Numbered from the stretch's first letter, positions 17,818-27,721 are shown. The stretch is 27,721 nucleotides of DNA from Hondaea fermentalgiana (GCA_014084085.1 NPFB01000115.1:97518-125238), one strand, 5' to 3'. Program-made: numbers and translations. The notes: generated from the sequence alone by a model not told the origin.

Positions 17818-18200
17818 CCTTCTATTCTATTGTCTTTCCAAATGTCTCGCCTTGACAAGTATCTTTAGCCAGCTGATGCGCCAATCGCAGCGACATTCAC
17901 CCAAGCTGCTGCGATCCCACTTGGCGAAAGGGGTCTGATCTGAGGTGGCCGTGCTCCAGACCAGGGCCTTCCTCCAGACCCGGAAGAAACAGAGAAGTGG
18001 ACAAGGAAACCTGCCTGCCCGATGTTTGTTTGCAGCGTGCGAGCATCGTTAGCACAGCGGGCACAACCCTTCGTTCCGTCTATACCTCATGAACCATCCT
18101 CATGGTGAGATTCCAGCAAGGGGTTTTCTTTCTGGTCTCGGAATTGGACAATCGCTTCATCTTTCTTTTTACTTCGGCAACGATCCAGACACGCCGCGAC
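17818..18200. other. Intergenic, nothing recognised
   Basis: Mixed-composition sequence to the right of the transposon. No frame carries a motif, and no RNA gene is seen. Confidence 0.4.
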
Positions 18201-18275
18201 TCGGAGCGAGCCAAGAAAGGGCTAGCTGGGCGCAAGGCAAGGCAAGACGTGGCGCGACACGACACGGCGAGACAG

Positions 18276-18316
18276 AGTGTGGCGCGGCGCGGCGCGGCGC
18301 GGCGCAGCACGGCGCG
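18276..18316. repeat. (GGCGC)n-type pentanucleotide run
   Basis: Tandem GCGCG/GGCGC units interrupted by GCAGCACG, seen directly. It is part of the simple-repeat tract. Confidence 0.75.
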
Positions 18317-19030
18317 CGAGGCGGCCTCCGTCGAGGCGAGACGCTGACGGCGGCAGCCTGTGAAAGGAAAACCTAGAAAACTCGGAGCCCCGTTCTTGGG
18401 GCCGTTCTCTCCCGCGCGAGCAGGGGGGGGGTGCGCTTGGCTCGCACGTGCTTGCGCTGGAACGCGGGTGGTCCTGGGAAAGGAGGGGGGACGTAGGAGG
18501 GGGGGCAAGGAAATTAACCGTGTGCGGGAGTCTGCGTCCCGTGCGGGCGCAAGGTCATTGTAGAGGCGTGCAGATCCTAGCGGACCAGGCGGAACGACGC
18601 AGGCAGTTGGGTGCCGCGGCGAGGCGACAAATTCAAAAAGTACAAGCGACCGAAGGAGCGCAGACGCCGGCCGCAGCGTGCGATCTGCCTGCCTGCCTAC
18701 CTGCCTGCCTGCCTCAAGTCGTCTCCGCCCGAGCGCGCGACCGAAGAGCTCCGCACGTGGCGGCTACTTCCTTTTCGCCAGCGCCCCGCCAGCGTCGCGC
18801 GAGGTCTGCGTGCGCGCGGTCCCGCGGGAGGGAGGGCCTGGATTCGAAGCCAAGACAAACAAGACCGGCCTTCACCGACAGCTCCGCTCCGCTGCGCTGC
18901 GCTGCTTGCTTGCTTGCCTTCTCGCGACGCCTCGGTCGTCTGCCTTCCGCGCTCCCCTCTTTATCTCCTGCGCGCCGCGCCTCGCGCCCGGCACTCGAGG
19001 CGCCGCCAGCACGGCCAAGAGCCAAAGCAA

Positions 19031-19070
19031 GACAAGACACGACACGACACGACACGACACGACACGACAG
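19031..19070. repeat. (GACAC)n microsatellite
   Basis: Six perfect GACAC copies at 19036-19065, flanked by the variants GACAA and GACAG. In one frame it reads as a TRHDT repeat, which should not be mistaken for protein. Confidence 0.9.
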
Positions 19071-20504
19071 CCTGCCTAGCCAGCCCGTGCGGAGAGCGAG
19101 AGGCGGCGCGCCGATAGAGCAACCGACCCACTGGGCTGCGCCCGCCAGCCGCTAGCTAAGCTGGCCGACGACCTGGCTGTCCAGACCGAGCTGGCAAGAA
19201 CTAGCCAAGAAAGAAGCAGAGCAAGTCTTCCGCTCGCTTTTTCGCGCTCCTATCATTCCATCCTTCCTCGCCGCGCGCCTGGCTGACACTCGTGCCTCTT
19301 GGCCCGCCGTCGCTCGCTCGCTTGCGTCGAGGCGAGCAACATTCACAACAGCAACAACCACAACAACAGCAACAGCAACAGCAGCAATAAGTCCAGGCAC
19401 CCTGCCAGGCCAACTTGCCTCCGCCTCCGCACGGGTCGGTACTATACAGCTAGGCAAAAAACAAAACAAAGCGCTCGACGCAACAACTCGACGGCTGCCT
19501 CGGGCGCTGCGGGCGTCTCGCGCCGCTGCCGACCACGCACCGCACCCGGAGCGGGCTCCAAGGGAGCAGGAGAGACCTCCTTTTTTCCGCTTTGCTCACG
19601 CTTGGCGCTTTTGGCTTTGCTTTGCGCTTTTTTTTGCTTTGCTTTGCGCTTTTTGCTTTGCCCTGCCAGCAGTGTAGCGCACTCTAGGCGCCAGCAGTAA
19701 GCAAGGCCAGCAAGCGCCGCGGTTACTCTGCCGGCTTTGCACCACTTTCCACGCCGACGCGACTCGTCCGCCTTCGGCGCGACAGCACCTCGCCCGGCTG
19801 CGAGCGCGTCCGGCCGAGCCCGGCAAGCCCAGCCCAGCCCCGCAAGCCCAGCCCAGCCCGGCCGAGCCCAGCCCGGCCCAGCCCGCGCGCCCCGCCTCAG
19901 CTGTTGCGTCTTCTCTATCTTCGCGTGCAGCGCTTGCTTTTTTCCCTCCTCCCTCCCTCCCTCCTTCTCTCCCTCTCCCTCCCTCTCTCTCCCTCGACCG
20001 GCGGCGGTGTGCCTCCCGCCGTCCCCTCTCGCCTCTCTCCCTCTCTCCTCTGCGCTGCGGCGTGGCCGGCCGTCCGCTCCTCGGTTTCGCTCGCTCGCTC
20101 GCTCGAGTTGTTGATCGAGGAGTTGCTCTTGATCGAGCTCGACTTCGACTTCGACTTCGAGTTGGTTCATCGTCGAGCGAGAGAGCAATTGATCAGTGCA
20201 GCGAGCTAGCTAGCTAGCTGAGCTGCCTGTGCCTGGCCGATCGATCCGTCAGTCCATCGATCCATCGATCGTTCGTTTCCCGCGCTCTGCATCTATCTGC
20301 CTAAGCAAGCAAGCAAGTAAGCGATACGAGCAAGCTTGGTTGGCTTGCTTGCTCTTCTCCTCTCGTTCTTTCCGGGTCTGCCTGGCTGGCGGCGCAGTAA
20401 AAAAAGGCTAGATAGAAGCCTTCCTTTTCTCTCTCCTTTTCGCTGCCCTTTTTGTTTGCCCTGGCGCCACAGAGGCGCGTTCACCGTCCACCCCGGCCGG
20501 TTCC

Positions 20505-20532
20505 ATCGCTCGCTCGCTCGCTCGCTCGCTCG
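20505..20532. repeat. (CGCT)n microsatellite
   Basis: Seven tandem CGCT units, seen directly, a few bases left of the (CACG)n array. Confidence 0.85.
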
Positions 20533-20542
20533 CCCGCTCCTT

Positions 20543-20544
20543 CA

Positions 20545-20591
<47 letters not shown>
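20543..20591. repeat. (CACG)n microsatellite
   Basis: About 12 uninterrupted CACG units, an alternating purine/pyrimidine sequence that could adopt Z-DNA. It is the longest microsatellite in the window. Confidence 0.9.
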
Positions 20592-20714
20592 GGGTCACTA
20601 GCTGTCGCTTAAATTGGACCAGCCTGCGCGGCGCGCGCCAAGGCGACCGCTATCGACCGTCGACTGATCTGGCCAGGGGAGCGCGAGCGATTGATTCATC
20701 GATCCATCGATCCC

Positions 20715-20760
20715 TCATTGGTCTTCTTCTCTCCTCAGCTCTCCTTGCCCATCATTGGCC
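20715..20760 (-). promoter_or_regulatory. Two inverted CCAAT boxes
   Basis: On the minus strand GACCAATGA (20723-20715) and GGCCAATGA (20760-20752) each fit RRCCAATSR fully. They are in the same orientation and 37 bp apart, about 395-435 bp upstream of the ATG at 21153. Paired CCAAT boxes about three to four helical turns apart are a known promoter layout; a promoter for the downstream gene here is an inference. Confidence 0.45.
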
Positions 20761-21152
20761 GCTTCGCATCACCCACTGCTTTTTTTTTTCCTCGAGGGTT
20801 TTTTCCTCCACGGACTCGCGACTACGAGCCCGCTAGCGAGCTCTAGCCGGCAGCGGTGGCCGCATTTCGCGACAGTGGCAGCGGCCATTGTTGACAGTGC
20901 GCAGGGCAGCCGCAAAGAGCAGCCTCGCGGCGCGGAAGCACGAGAACAGACGGAAAACAGCCGCCGGCTCCGGTCGGCCGCAGGAGCGAGCGAGCCGCAG
21001 GCGCGAGCGAACGAGCAGGCGGGCAGGCGGAAGCGCACGCGAGCCGCGCCTGTTCTCTTCCCCCCTCCCCCGGCAGCACGACCTCCCTGCCTCGCCGGAC
21101 CGCCACGGTGACGCACCGCACCGCGCGCGACCCGCACCGCCCGCCGCGCGAG
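20761..21152. other. Probable 5' UTR of the histone-fold-like gene
   Basis: GC-rich leader with a T9 run and a T6 run near 20781-20805, then Ala/Arg-coding-like GC sequence. The gene's frame is open upstream to a GTG at 21108, but the first ATG is at 21153. Confidence 0.4.
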
Positions 21153-22562
21153 ATGAGCAGACACGCGAGCCCAGAGGCACCGCGACGCGCGGCCACGCCC
21201 AGGGAGCTCGAGTCGCCCGCGGTCTCCAATAGCTCCTCGCGGTCTAGCGACCACGAGCTCACCGACTCGCAAAGCGCGCGCAGCAGCGGCGCAGACAGCA
21301 ACAGCAACAACGTCCTCATACAATTTTCGCCGGAACTTCACGCCAATCTCAAAATCCTCATGCCCACGAAGTCCTACTCGTCAGCGTCAGGGACCGCGCA
21401 CGAGCTCAAACCCGAAGAGGAGTCCAATCTCATTGCGCAGCAGCAACAAATCCTCATGCGCCAGCCCCAAAAGTCCCGCGTTCAGGCGCACGGCGAGGCC
21501 CTCAAGGTGGACTCGAGGCCCCACGGCCGGGTGTCCACCCGCGGCGGCGCCGGCAAGAGACCCTTTCAGGAAATGGCCCGCGACTCCAAGCCCAACACAG
21601 CGGCAACCGAGCGCTCCACCATCGCCCCGACAGCAGACTCCTCACGCGCCGTGAAAGCGGAACCCCACTTCGTGCCTGGCGACAAACAAGCAGGGCCTCC
21701 GCGACCTGCCAAGGCCGGGCCCGGAAACCCCGTCAGCCCGTTTGCGGGCGATGCAGAGGCAAGGGAAGATGCCGTCATGGCCCTTCGCGTCAAGCTCGCC
21801 AACATGCCCGTCCATCGCAAGGGCGGCGTGGCCCTCTTGCACTTTGACGACCTCTTGGAAATGCTCGACGCGCACGGCGTCGACGTCGCCACACTGGACG
21901 CCGAAACGGTCCACCACCTTCAGACTATCATCAACGTTGCCGCCAGCGAGATCGTGCTCGATATCTGCGCACAAAAGAAGCAGCGCATCGCAACGAGCAA
22001 GCATCTCAGCATCTCGGCCCCCGACGTCCAAGAGGCTGTCACATCACTGGCCAAGGGTCGCGATGGCTTCGCGCGCAACCCTTCAACATCTCGATTCTAT
22101 TCTTACATTGACAGATGCGAGGCAAAGCTCGGCGTTCTCGATCCTCGCAGCACGGAGGTCCGCGCGAATATTGTATCTCGTCGCGAAAACCCCGTTAGCC
22201 GCAGCAAGAAGAAACGAAAGGGGGCTGCAGCCGCCGCCGCATTTGGTCCCGGGCCCAAGGCCGTATCCTCGTCCTCATCTTCCATGGCATCTTCCTCAAT
22301 GTATTCTTCGGCGGCGCATGACCTGCCATCGTCTTCATCCGCACAGGGCAACAGGACGCGCCATGCGCCATCTTCTACACCGGAATCCTCCATGAGTGAT
22401 GCCAGCATGTTGATGGAGTTTGCCAACACTGCCAATGGCCAAGCGCCTCCCCAGGCTCTCTTCCCCAGCGTGAATGCCGTGCACCCTGGCTTCGTAGAAA
22501 CCCACGCGCGCGTCAACCCTGCCTTTGAAAATCCGGATTCAACGCGCAAGCATACCAAATGA
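21153..22562 (+). CDS. Protein with TAF-like histone fold core
   Basis: 469 aa from the first in-frame ATG (MSRHASPEAP, context CGAGATGAG). The first 220 residues are polar and disordered, with one conserved-looking piece, NVLIQFSPELHANLKIL. Residues about 225-300 look like a histone fold: helix 1 LLHFDDLLEMLDAHGVD, a long helix 2 from LDAETVHHLQTIINVAASEI through DICAQKKQR, then loop 2 and helix 3 with HLSISAPDVQEAVTSL (family ..ti...Dv..Av). This resembles TFIID subunits such as TAF9 or TAF12, which pair with other histone-fold TAFs, but I cannot say which. A basic SRSKKKRKG patch (about 365) could be a nuclear signal, followed by Ser-rich low complexity. The region around the fold is the only part likely to be found by homology. 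Confidence 0.6.
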   Translation: MSRHASPEAPRRAATPRELESPAVSNSSSRSSDHELTDSQSARSSGADSNSNNVLIQFSPELHANLKILMPTKSYSSASGTAHELKPEEESNLIAQQQQILMRQPQKSRVQAHGEALKVDSRPHGRVSTRGGAGKRPFQEMARDSKPNTAATERSTIAPTADSSRAVKAEPHFVPGDKQAGPPRPAKAGPGNPVSPFAGDAEAREDAVMALRVKLANMPVHRKGGVALLHFDDLLEMLDAHGVDVATLDAETVHHLQTIINVAASEIVLDICAQKKQRIATSKHLSISAPDVQEAVTSLAKGRDGFARNPSTSRFYSYIDRCEAKLGVLDPRSTEVRANIVSRRENPVSRSKKKRKGAAAAAAFGPGPKAVSSSSSSMASSSMYSSAAHDLPSSSSAQGNRTRHAPSSTPESSMSDASMLMEFANTANGQAPPQALFPSVNAVHPGFVETHARVNPAFENPDSTRKHTK

Positions 22563-22888
22563 GCACAAAGACCACACCACGTCTCCTTCCTTTTATTTTC
22601 TCTTTCTCTTCCTCACTCTCTCCTCCTCCTTCGCCAGAAGCAAACACCTCTGGAATACATGGCCTCAACGTGTCCGTCAAACGAGCCTCATTTGCTTTGC
22701 CAGACCATCGGCTCGACCAATACAATCCCTTTTCCCATCCAGTTGCGAGTACTTGAGCAGACAAGCAAACAAGCAGCAAATCATACAATCAAACACAAAG
22801 CAGCACACGCACACAATACTTTCCGTCCAAAGTATCGACGCCGGCCAGCTGCGGTCGTTGATATTGGCAGTGGGATGTGTGCCTCGGT

Positions 22889-22916
22889 GTCTGCCTGCCT
22901 GCCTGCCTGCCTGCCT
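22889..22916. repeat. (TGCC)n microsatellite
   Basis: Six or so TGCC tetranucleotides in tandem, seen directly. Confidence 0.8.
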
Positions 22917-23080
22917 ACTTTTCCACCTGCCATTTGGGGACCCCCTTTTGGGGTTGAGGGTTAGGCCGAAAGGGCGGAAAAGAGGAAGAGGAAGCGAACG
23001 GGGTGTTTGCGCTATTGACAATCGACTTTCTTTTTTCCCTATTTTCCATTCTGTTTCTCCATTTCTGCTATCGCTTCCTG

Positions 23081-23121
23081 GACAAGTTTGCCCGCACGTT
23101 GCTTTCGCAGGCAAACTTGTC
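23081..23121. repeat. Perfect 12-bp inverted repeat (hairpin)
   Basis: GACAAGTTTGCC at 23081-23092 is matched exactly by its reverse complement GGCAAACTTGTC at 23110-23121, with a 17-base loop. It lies between two convergent genes, so it would sit in one or both 3' UTRs. Confidence 0.75.
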
Positions 23122-23386
23122 GCCTTCCCCCCCCCCCCCTTTCCCCCAAAAAGGCAAGTCTAAAAGCTGGGAATGAACTATTATTTTCCGTTTTCCTGCT
23201 CGTTCGCCAATGCTTTGCTTGCTGTCCTGCTTGATTTTTTGCTTGCCCTATGTAGAGATCATTTTACGGACAGTCATCACTCAACTCAATCCAACATACA
23301 GAAAATGATCATCATTTGTTTTACCAATCTTCTTGGCTGCTTCATTCTTGTCAGACAGGCAGTCGTCAATCAGTCAGTTCTTGGAA

Positions 23387-23972
23387 TCATTCGTCATTGG
23401 CTACTGTTGATACATGTGCTGCAACGTGCGCCGCGTCCCCCGAAAATGTTGGCGAAGGAGGCATAGCACCAGCCAGAGCCTCGAGTTGACGCCGGAACGA
23501 CTGCCGCATCGTCTCCTGCTCGGCACGAACCTCATCGAGTTCCTCCTGCGTCTCGCCAAACATTTCCAGTAAAACGTCGTGCTGCACGCACTTTTCCTCG
23601 AGACGCACACTCATGGCCTGCAACTCTCGCGAAAGCTCCGAAGCCTGCTGAGCTCGCTCGTTCACACGAACCAGCTCTTCCGAAAGCGCGTCGCGAGCAT
23701 GCTCGACGGAATTGATCTGCTCCATGAGGCTTTCCACCTGCCCTTGCTTCTGATGCACCTGGCCTCGTAGCTGTTGCACCAACAACATCGAGGGCGCTGC
23801 GCCTGCACCAAGTTCGCCGTCCGGTGGATGTGCTCCCTGATCAGTGACAAGAGGACCCCCAATCTCCAGCTCGGCCAAAATGTCCTCCTGACTCTGCGGT
23901 CCACCCACTCCGGGCCCCGCTCCCCTCGACCTTTGGCTTATTTCGTCAGTGTGGGAATCGCTGCTGCTATTG

Positions 23973-24003
<31 letters not shown>

Positions 24004-26914
24004 CGCCGCCGCCGCCACGGGAGCCAGGCCGCTGGAACCCGTTCACCGAACGAGACGAGGTGCTGCGTTGGACAAGCCGCGAGGTGCGCGCGTGCGATTC
24101 AAGCTCCGCAAGCTTGCGCTCGAGACGCTCTCGCGCCTCCTCGTGCAGCCGCGTCACGTCGGCAACCTCTTGTTCGCGACGCTCCTCGGCCATGGCCATG
24201 GCGCGCCGGAGCTTGGCCTCCGAGGCCTTCATTTCCGCCATCCGCTGCTCGTGCTGCTCATTCGAGGCCTCGAGCTGCGCCTCAAGAGCGGCGTTTTCTC
24301 GCTCCGTGGCCGCGAGACGCTCCTTTACACTCTGACGCTGCGCCTCGGCGCGGGTCTTTTCTGCCAGCGCACTGTCCAGAGACGCCTGCAAGTCAGCAAG
24401 ACGCAGGTGCAGATCTCCGCGTGCAGCCTCGGCCTGTTGTCTCGCCGACCGTGCTGCTTGCTCCGCCTGTTCTGCCGCGAGTAGCCTCGCCATGATTGAC
24501 GAGTGCGCCGACTCGTACGAGCTACGTTGCGCTTGGTTTGCGCTTTCGAGCGCCTCGATCTGGCGCAATAGTGGACGAGTTGCCTTGGCGGACCCGGACA
24601 CCAGGTCTTCGTTTCGCTTCTCGGCAAGGGCGAGCTGGTGTTTCAGCGACTTGATCTCGGCGCGCAAGAGCTCTTCCGTCATGGACTGCTGCGAGCCTTG
24701 CTCCTCGAGGGCCTTTTGCATGTCGGCCACATTCTTCTCCATGACGGACGCAACGTCGTTTCGTACCTGCGTCGAACTAATTTGCTCCTTGAGCTGGTGC
24801 CGCAACTTTTCCTGCTCTACTCGCGCCGCGTTGAGATCCTGCTTGACAGCAGAAGTCTCGCGCTTCTGCTCCGCGACCTCCTTCCAAGCCTCGTCCAGAG
24901 TGCTCGTCAGATGTGCGATGCGGGCCTCCTGCTCGCTCGCCTTGACCTGCGCCTCGCTTAGCTTTCGTGCCGCCTCTGCGCTTGAAGACGACATGGCCGA
25001 CATGGATGCAACCTCTTTCTTATGGCGCTCTTCGGCCGCCTGCTGTGCCTCGCGAAGGGCCTTGACAGATGCCTCCGACTTGCCGAGCTTTTCGCGCAGC
25101 TCTGCACACGTCGCCTCCACGGTCCGCTTTTCCTCTCGTACTTTCTTGACCGTCTGCTCGACAGTGCCGAGGCGCTTCGACAGGCCGAGGCCTTCTTCCA
25201 TGAGCGCTTCGTGCTTGCGCACAGCCTCCTTCATACGATCCTCAGCATTACGCGCGCGCTGCTCAGCCTTGCGGAGGGCGTCCTGTAGCGCGCGCTGATT
25301 ATTCTGTGTACCTTGCGACTGCATTTCCTGCCTTCGCGAGGTTTCTCTCATCTCCTCAAGTTGGGTCTTGAGAGCGCCCAGCTCCTCTTGCAGGGCGTTG
25401 TTTTCCGCCACTGTGCTGGCCGACTGCTCCATCGTGGCCTCTAATTGTTTCTCGCGCGTCGCGAGCACGCGCTTCGCCTCTGCCAGCTCCGCGACAAGGT
25501 CGGCCCTGCCTGTCTCGTGTGCCGCACGATCCTCGAATGGCGAAACATCAGACGTTCCCATGGAGGTCTCCATCACGGGCACAACATTGTCCCCCTCCGT
25601 TGAAGGCGACGGCGTCGTCAAAGATGCCTCTTCTTCTTGTTGTTCGTGGTGTTGTTCTGCGTCTTCTGCTTCCTCTTCATCTGCTTCAAGTTGCACTTGT
25701 TCTGCTGCAATTTGTTCGTCCCTTCCTTCTTTCATTTCTTCTCCTTGGCTTTCCACCATTGCATTTTCTTGAGATGCGAGGTCATTCGTTGCGTCAGCTT
25801 CTTCGTGCAGAGACTCTCCGAGAGCCGGGGATGCAAGAACTTCTTCCGCGAGAGTGCCCTCCGGGTTCCCCGCCAGCAGTTGGGTCTCTGCTGGCTGATC
25901 ACCAAATGTTTCATTTGGGGACTCTTCACGAACGCCCGTGGCCCCTTCTGCGCCCTCACTCGCGTTCGCGACGAATGGATCTCCCGCAGACGTGTTTTGC
26001 CCCGCAAAGCTCTGGTCGACATTTTGCTCGGTCTCGTTGCCATCTTCGGGGGACGGTTCGCCATCGTCGAGGTTGCTCTCTTCGAGATCGATTTCCATTT
26101 CGTCTCCCCATCCGTTGGTGTTCGTGTTTGCGGCTTGCATAACCTCTTCCTCTTGCGATGCAACGGGTGGATCCTCCCCCGAAACACGCAAGGAAAAGGA
26201 ATCCAACTGTGCCATTTCGCTTTCATTATCCTGTCCCTGAGCTTCTTGAGCGCTTGCAAGTCCGCTCTCGCCTAGGGCCATCCTTTCCTGTTGCAATTGT
26301 GTACCATCGTCTGCCGCGGCATCCTCGCCTTGGCCTCCATCTAAATGAGCTCGCTCGGCAGGGCCTGCCTGTTGCTGATGCTGCTGCTCATCTGGAGGAC
26401 TCGCCAAGGGTTCGGGCTCATCTGCTTGTTGGCTTCCTAATGTTTGATCATGGATTTGGCCTTTGTCCGTGTCCTCGGGCTCGCTGTCGAGACCAAGATC
26501 GTCGTCGTCGTCCCCGTCCCCCCACCCATCCCCGCTCGGCGGCTGGGGGTGGTCTACGGCGCCTTCCCCTGCATCATCGTTTGGGAGACCCGCCACAGGA
26601 GTCGACGACGCCAGCGTGGCCACGTCGGGCGAGACGTCCCCCGCGCTTTCTAACGGCGCGGGCGGGTCCTCATGCACCACGTCGGCGTCCTTGCGCTGGC
26701 CTTCATCCTCGCGCTGCGGGTCTTCCTGCTCGAGCTGCGTTTGCTGCGTTTGCTGCTGCTGCTGCTGCTGCGTTTGTTGCTCGCGTTCTTCGCCGCCCTC
26801 GCCGTCCTCGTTGACGCCGACGGCCTCGTCGAGCTGCTTCTCGAGGTTCTCCTTGAGCGCGTTCGCCTGGGCGATCACGTTGCCCAGGCTGCTCCACGTC
26901 GACCCCCACTCCAT
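23387..26914 (-). CDS. TMF1: TMF1-type golgin (TATA element modulatory factor)
   Basis: 1175 aa from ATG 26914. It starts with a Trp-containing amphipathic helix (MEWGSTWSSLGNVIAQANAL), followed by about 430 acidic, Gln-rich, disordered residues. Coiled coil runs from about 465 to 960. Within it KHEALMEEGLGLSKRLGTVE (about 565-585) matches the TMF DNA-binding-type domain core (..LM.EGe.LSk.......I.KLR). A Gly/Ser run at about 970-990 breaks the coil. The C-terminal 130 residues match the TMF TATA-binding-type domain: QGQVESLMEQINSVEHARD, ALSEELVRVN and LLEMFGETQEELDEVRAE. Despite the name, known TMF proteins are Golgi tethers that bind Rab6 through the C-terminal coil and capture vesicles. 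Homopolymer Gln and Ser arise from CAG/AGC triplet runs. It is convergent with the histone-fold-like gene. Confidence 0.87.
23965..24001. repeat. Trinucleotide (CTG)n run inside the golgin gene
   Basis: About ten CTG units on plus, read as AGC (Ser) on the coding strand, next to a GCC run encoding Gly. This is a likely length-variable site within the coding region. Confidence 0.85.
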
Positions 26915-27074
26915 GCCGCCGCGCGCGCCGTCGTCGCTGCCGCCGCCGCCGCCGCCGCCGCGCCGCGCCGTGCGTGGCCGGTTCTCTCTCTGCTAGCTCG
27001 CGCAAGTTCGTCTTCGTCGGCGCCGCCGCTGGGTGGACGTCCTCGGCTCCCGCCAAGTGCCCAAGTACGCAGGC

Positions 27075-27100
27075 GCCTGACAGCAAGTTTGCTGTCAGGC
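27075..27100. promoter_or_regulatory. Perfect hairpin with TGACAG half sites
   Basis: GCCTGACAGCAA and TTGCTGTCAGGC are exact reverse complements separated by only GT. A further GCTGTCAG follows at 27118-27125. TGACAG is the core recognised by TALE-class homeodomains in other eukaryotes. It lies about 160 bp upstream of the golgin ATG. Binding is inferred; the palindrome itself is seen. Confidence 0.5.
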
Positions 27101-27270
27101 TGCTGCGAGCTGTAGCCGCTGTCAGACAAGGTACTGGCAGGACGTCGCCCAAAGCATCATTGTCGATGGCCCACGAGGTTCGTAAAATCGATCTCCGTCA
27201 TGGGTTCCTGATAATCTAGTCTTCTCTTGGCAGCGCTCGAGTCGGCACACCCGCGAGAAAGTGAGCCAAC

Positions 27271-27339
27271 CTCGCCTCGCCTCGCATTGCATCGCATCGC
27301 ATCGCATCGCATCGCATCGCATCGCCTGCATCGCATCGC
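27271..27339. repeat. (CATCG)n / (CTCGC)n pentanucleotide array
   Basis: Three CTCGC units pass into at least seven near-perfect CATCG units, then an interrupted pair. Seen directly. Confidence 0.88.
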
Positions 27340-27721
27340 CCGCCTGCCAAATCAATGGTAGCTCAAGTTACTGGCATTCTCGCCTCTCATCTGGGCCTCG
27401 GTCACCGGCGAGGAGCTGGACCCGCTCAGGTGGCGGCTTGGTCACCGGTCACCAGCAAGCTAGCCCGCTGGCCGCCGCTCCAGCCGCAATCACTCCCTCC
27501 CTCACGCACGCACCACCGCTGCGCTGCACGCAGCCGGTCGCTTCTCCCCTCCTTCCCGTCTCGTCCCGTCCCTTCTCAAGAGCCCTCGCAAGCCGAGGCG
27601 CGGGCGGCTCGCTCCCGCGCTCTCCCTCTGCCAGCCCGGGCAGGGCGGAAGACGCGAGGCGAGGTCTGCTCTGCCGCGTCCCATCGCCTCCTCGCCGAGG
27701 GCGGAAGTCACCGCCCCCCGC

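Larger units (their letters stand above)
18200..20714. other. Simple-repeat-rich noncoding tract
   Basis: About 2.5 kb dominated by short tandem units: GCGCG/GACAC-type pentamers, (TGCC)n near 18687-18715, (CAACAG)n near 19340-19386, TTTGC-rich runs near 19610-19665, CAGCC-rich runs near 19830-19885, (CCCT)n near 19940-19995, AGCTAGCT near 20205-20219 and (GATCCATC)n near 20248-20270. Open frames up to 248 codons occur on both strands, but their translations only mirror the repeats. It lies upstream of the 469-aa histone-fold-like gene. Confidence 0.6.
22563..23386. other. Convergent intergenic region
   Basis: 824 bp between the stops of two convergent genes. It contains a T/C-rich stretch right after the upstream stop, a (TGCC)n run at about 22889-22916, a 13-C homopolymer at 23127-23139 and a perfect inverted repeat at 23081-23121. 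No coding frame is supported; it presumably holds the two 3' UTRs. Confidence 0.55.
26915..27721. other. Upstream region of the golgin gene, GC-rich
   Basis: 807 bp from the golgin start codon to the window edge. It begins with a GCC trinucleotide run (about 26936-26965), then a hairpin (27075-27100) and a pentanucleotide repeat (27271-27339). GGTCACC occurs three times (27400-27406 and twice in 27440-27453). No gene is supported. It should contain the golgin promoter. Confidence 0.45.

Noticed and set aside
19442..20188. 248-codon frame on minus in the repeat tract
   Set aside because: Composed of EGEKEGG, GPGWARPGWAG and KAKQKKAQSK repeats that mirror simple DNA repeats. There is no domain.
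23393..23401. Another RRCCAATSR match (minus strand)
   Set aside because: It lies in the last codons of the golgin coding region (STVANDE), so it is best explained as coding sequence.

Overview
The window is nuclear DNA of a GC-rich, flagellated eukaryotic microbe. The evidence is spliceosomal introns (GT...AG with polypyrimidine tracts), AATAAA signals, an axonemal dynein intermediate chain, a golgin, DNMT2 and histone-fold transcription-type proteins. Long single-exon genes, high GC, few and short introns, Gln/Ser/Ala/Gly homopolymer tracts and noncoding DNA full of simple repeats fit a thraustochytrid or labyrinthulid-like stramenopile. That placement is inference; nothing in the sequence proves it.

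Layout from left to right. 1-607: GC-rich noncoding DNA. 608-2899 (-): a 763-aa Gln-rich protein with a C-terminal NF-YC-like histone fold. 4148-5285 (-): a three-exon membrane protein with a very acidic tail. This gene is divergent from 5785-8946 (+), a dynein intermediate chain of the DNAI4/WDR78/IC138 type. 9379-10893 (-): DNMT2 (TRDMT1), convergent with the dynein gene and divergent from 11536-13482 (+), a DEAD-box RNA helicase of the MSS116/plant RH26-RH31 type with an RGG tail. 13639-13813 may hold an alternative terminal exon, and 13870-14182 is a tandem duplication. 14698-15261 (+): an unrecognised 187-aa acidic protein. 15652-17817: a decayed DNA transposon with terminal inverted repeats and piggyBac-type transposase fragments on the minus strand. 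18.2-21.1 kb: simple-repeat noncoding DNA. 21153-22562 (+): a 469-aa protein with a histone-fold-like core. 23387-26914 (-): a TMF1 golgin. The right end is GC-rich, with a hairpin and a pentanucleotide repeat.

The genes do not form an operon or an obvious single pathway; they look like an ordinary chromosomal neighbourhood (transcription, RNA modification and remodelling, flagellar motility, Golgi traffic). I see no defence system, CRISPR array, biosynthetic cluster or RNA gene that I can support. The points most worth a second look are the transposon relic and its composite inverted repeats, the two histone-fold proteins with perfect CCAAT-box consensus sites upstream of both, the ATG-less terminal-exon candidate after the helicase, and the two reconstructed introns of the membrane protein.
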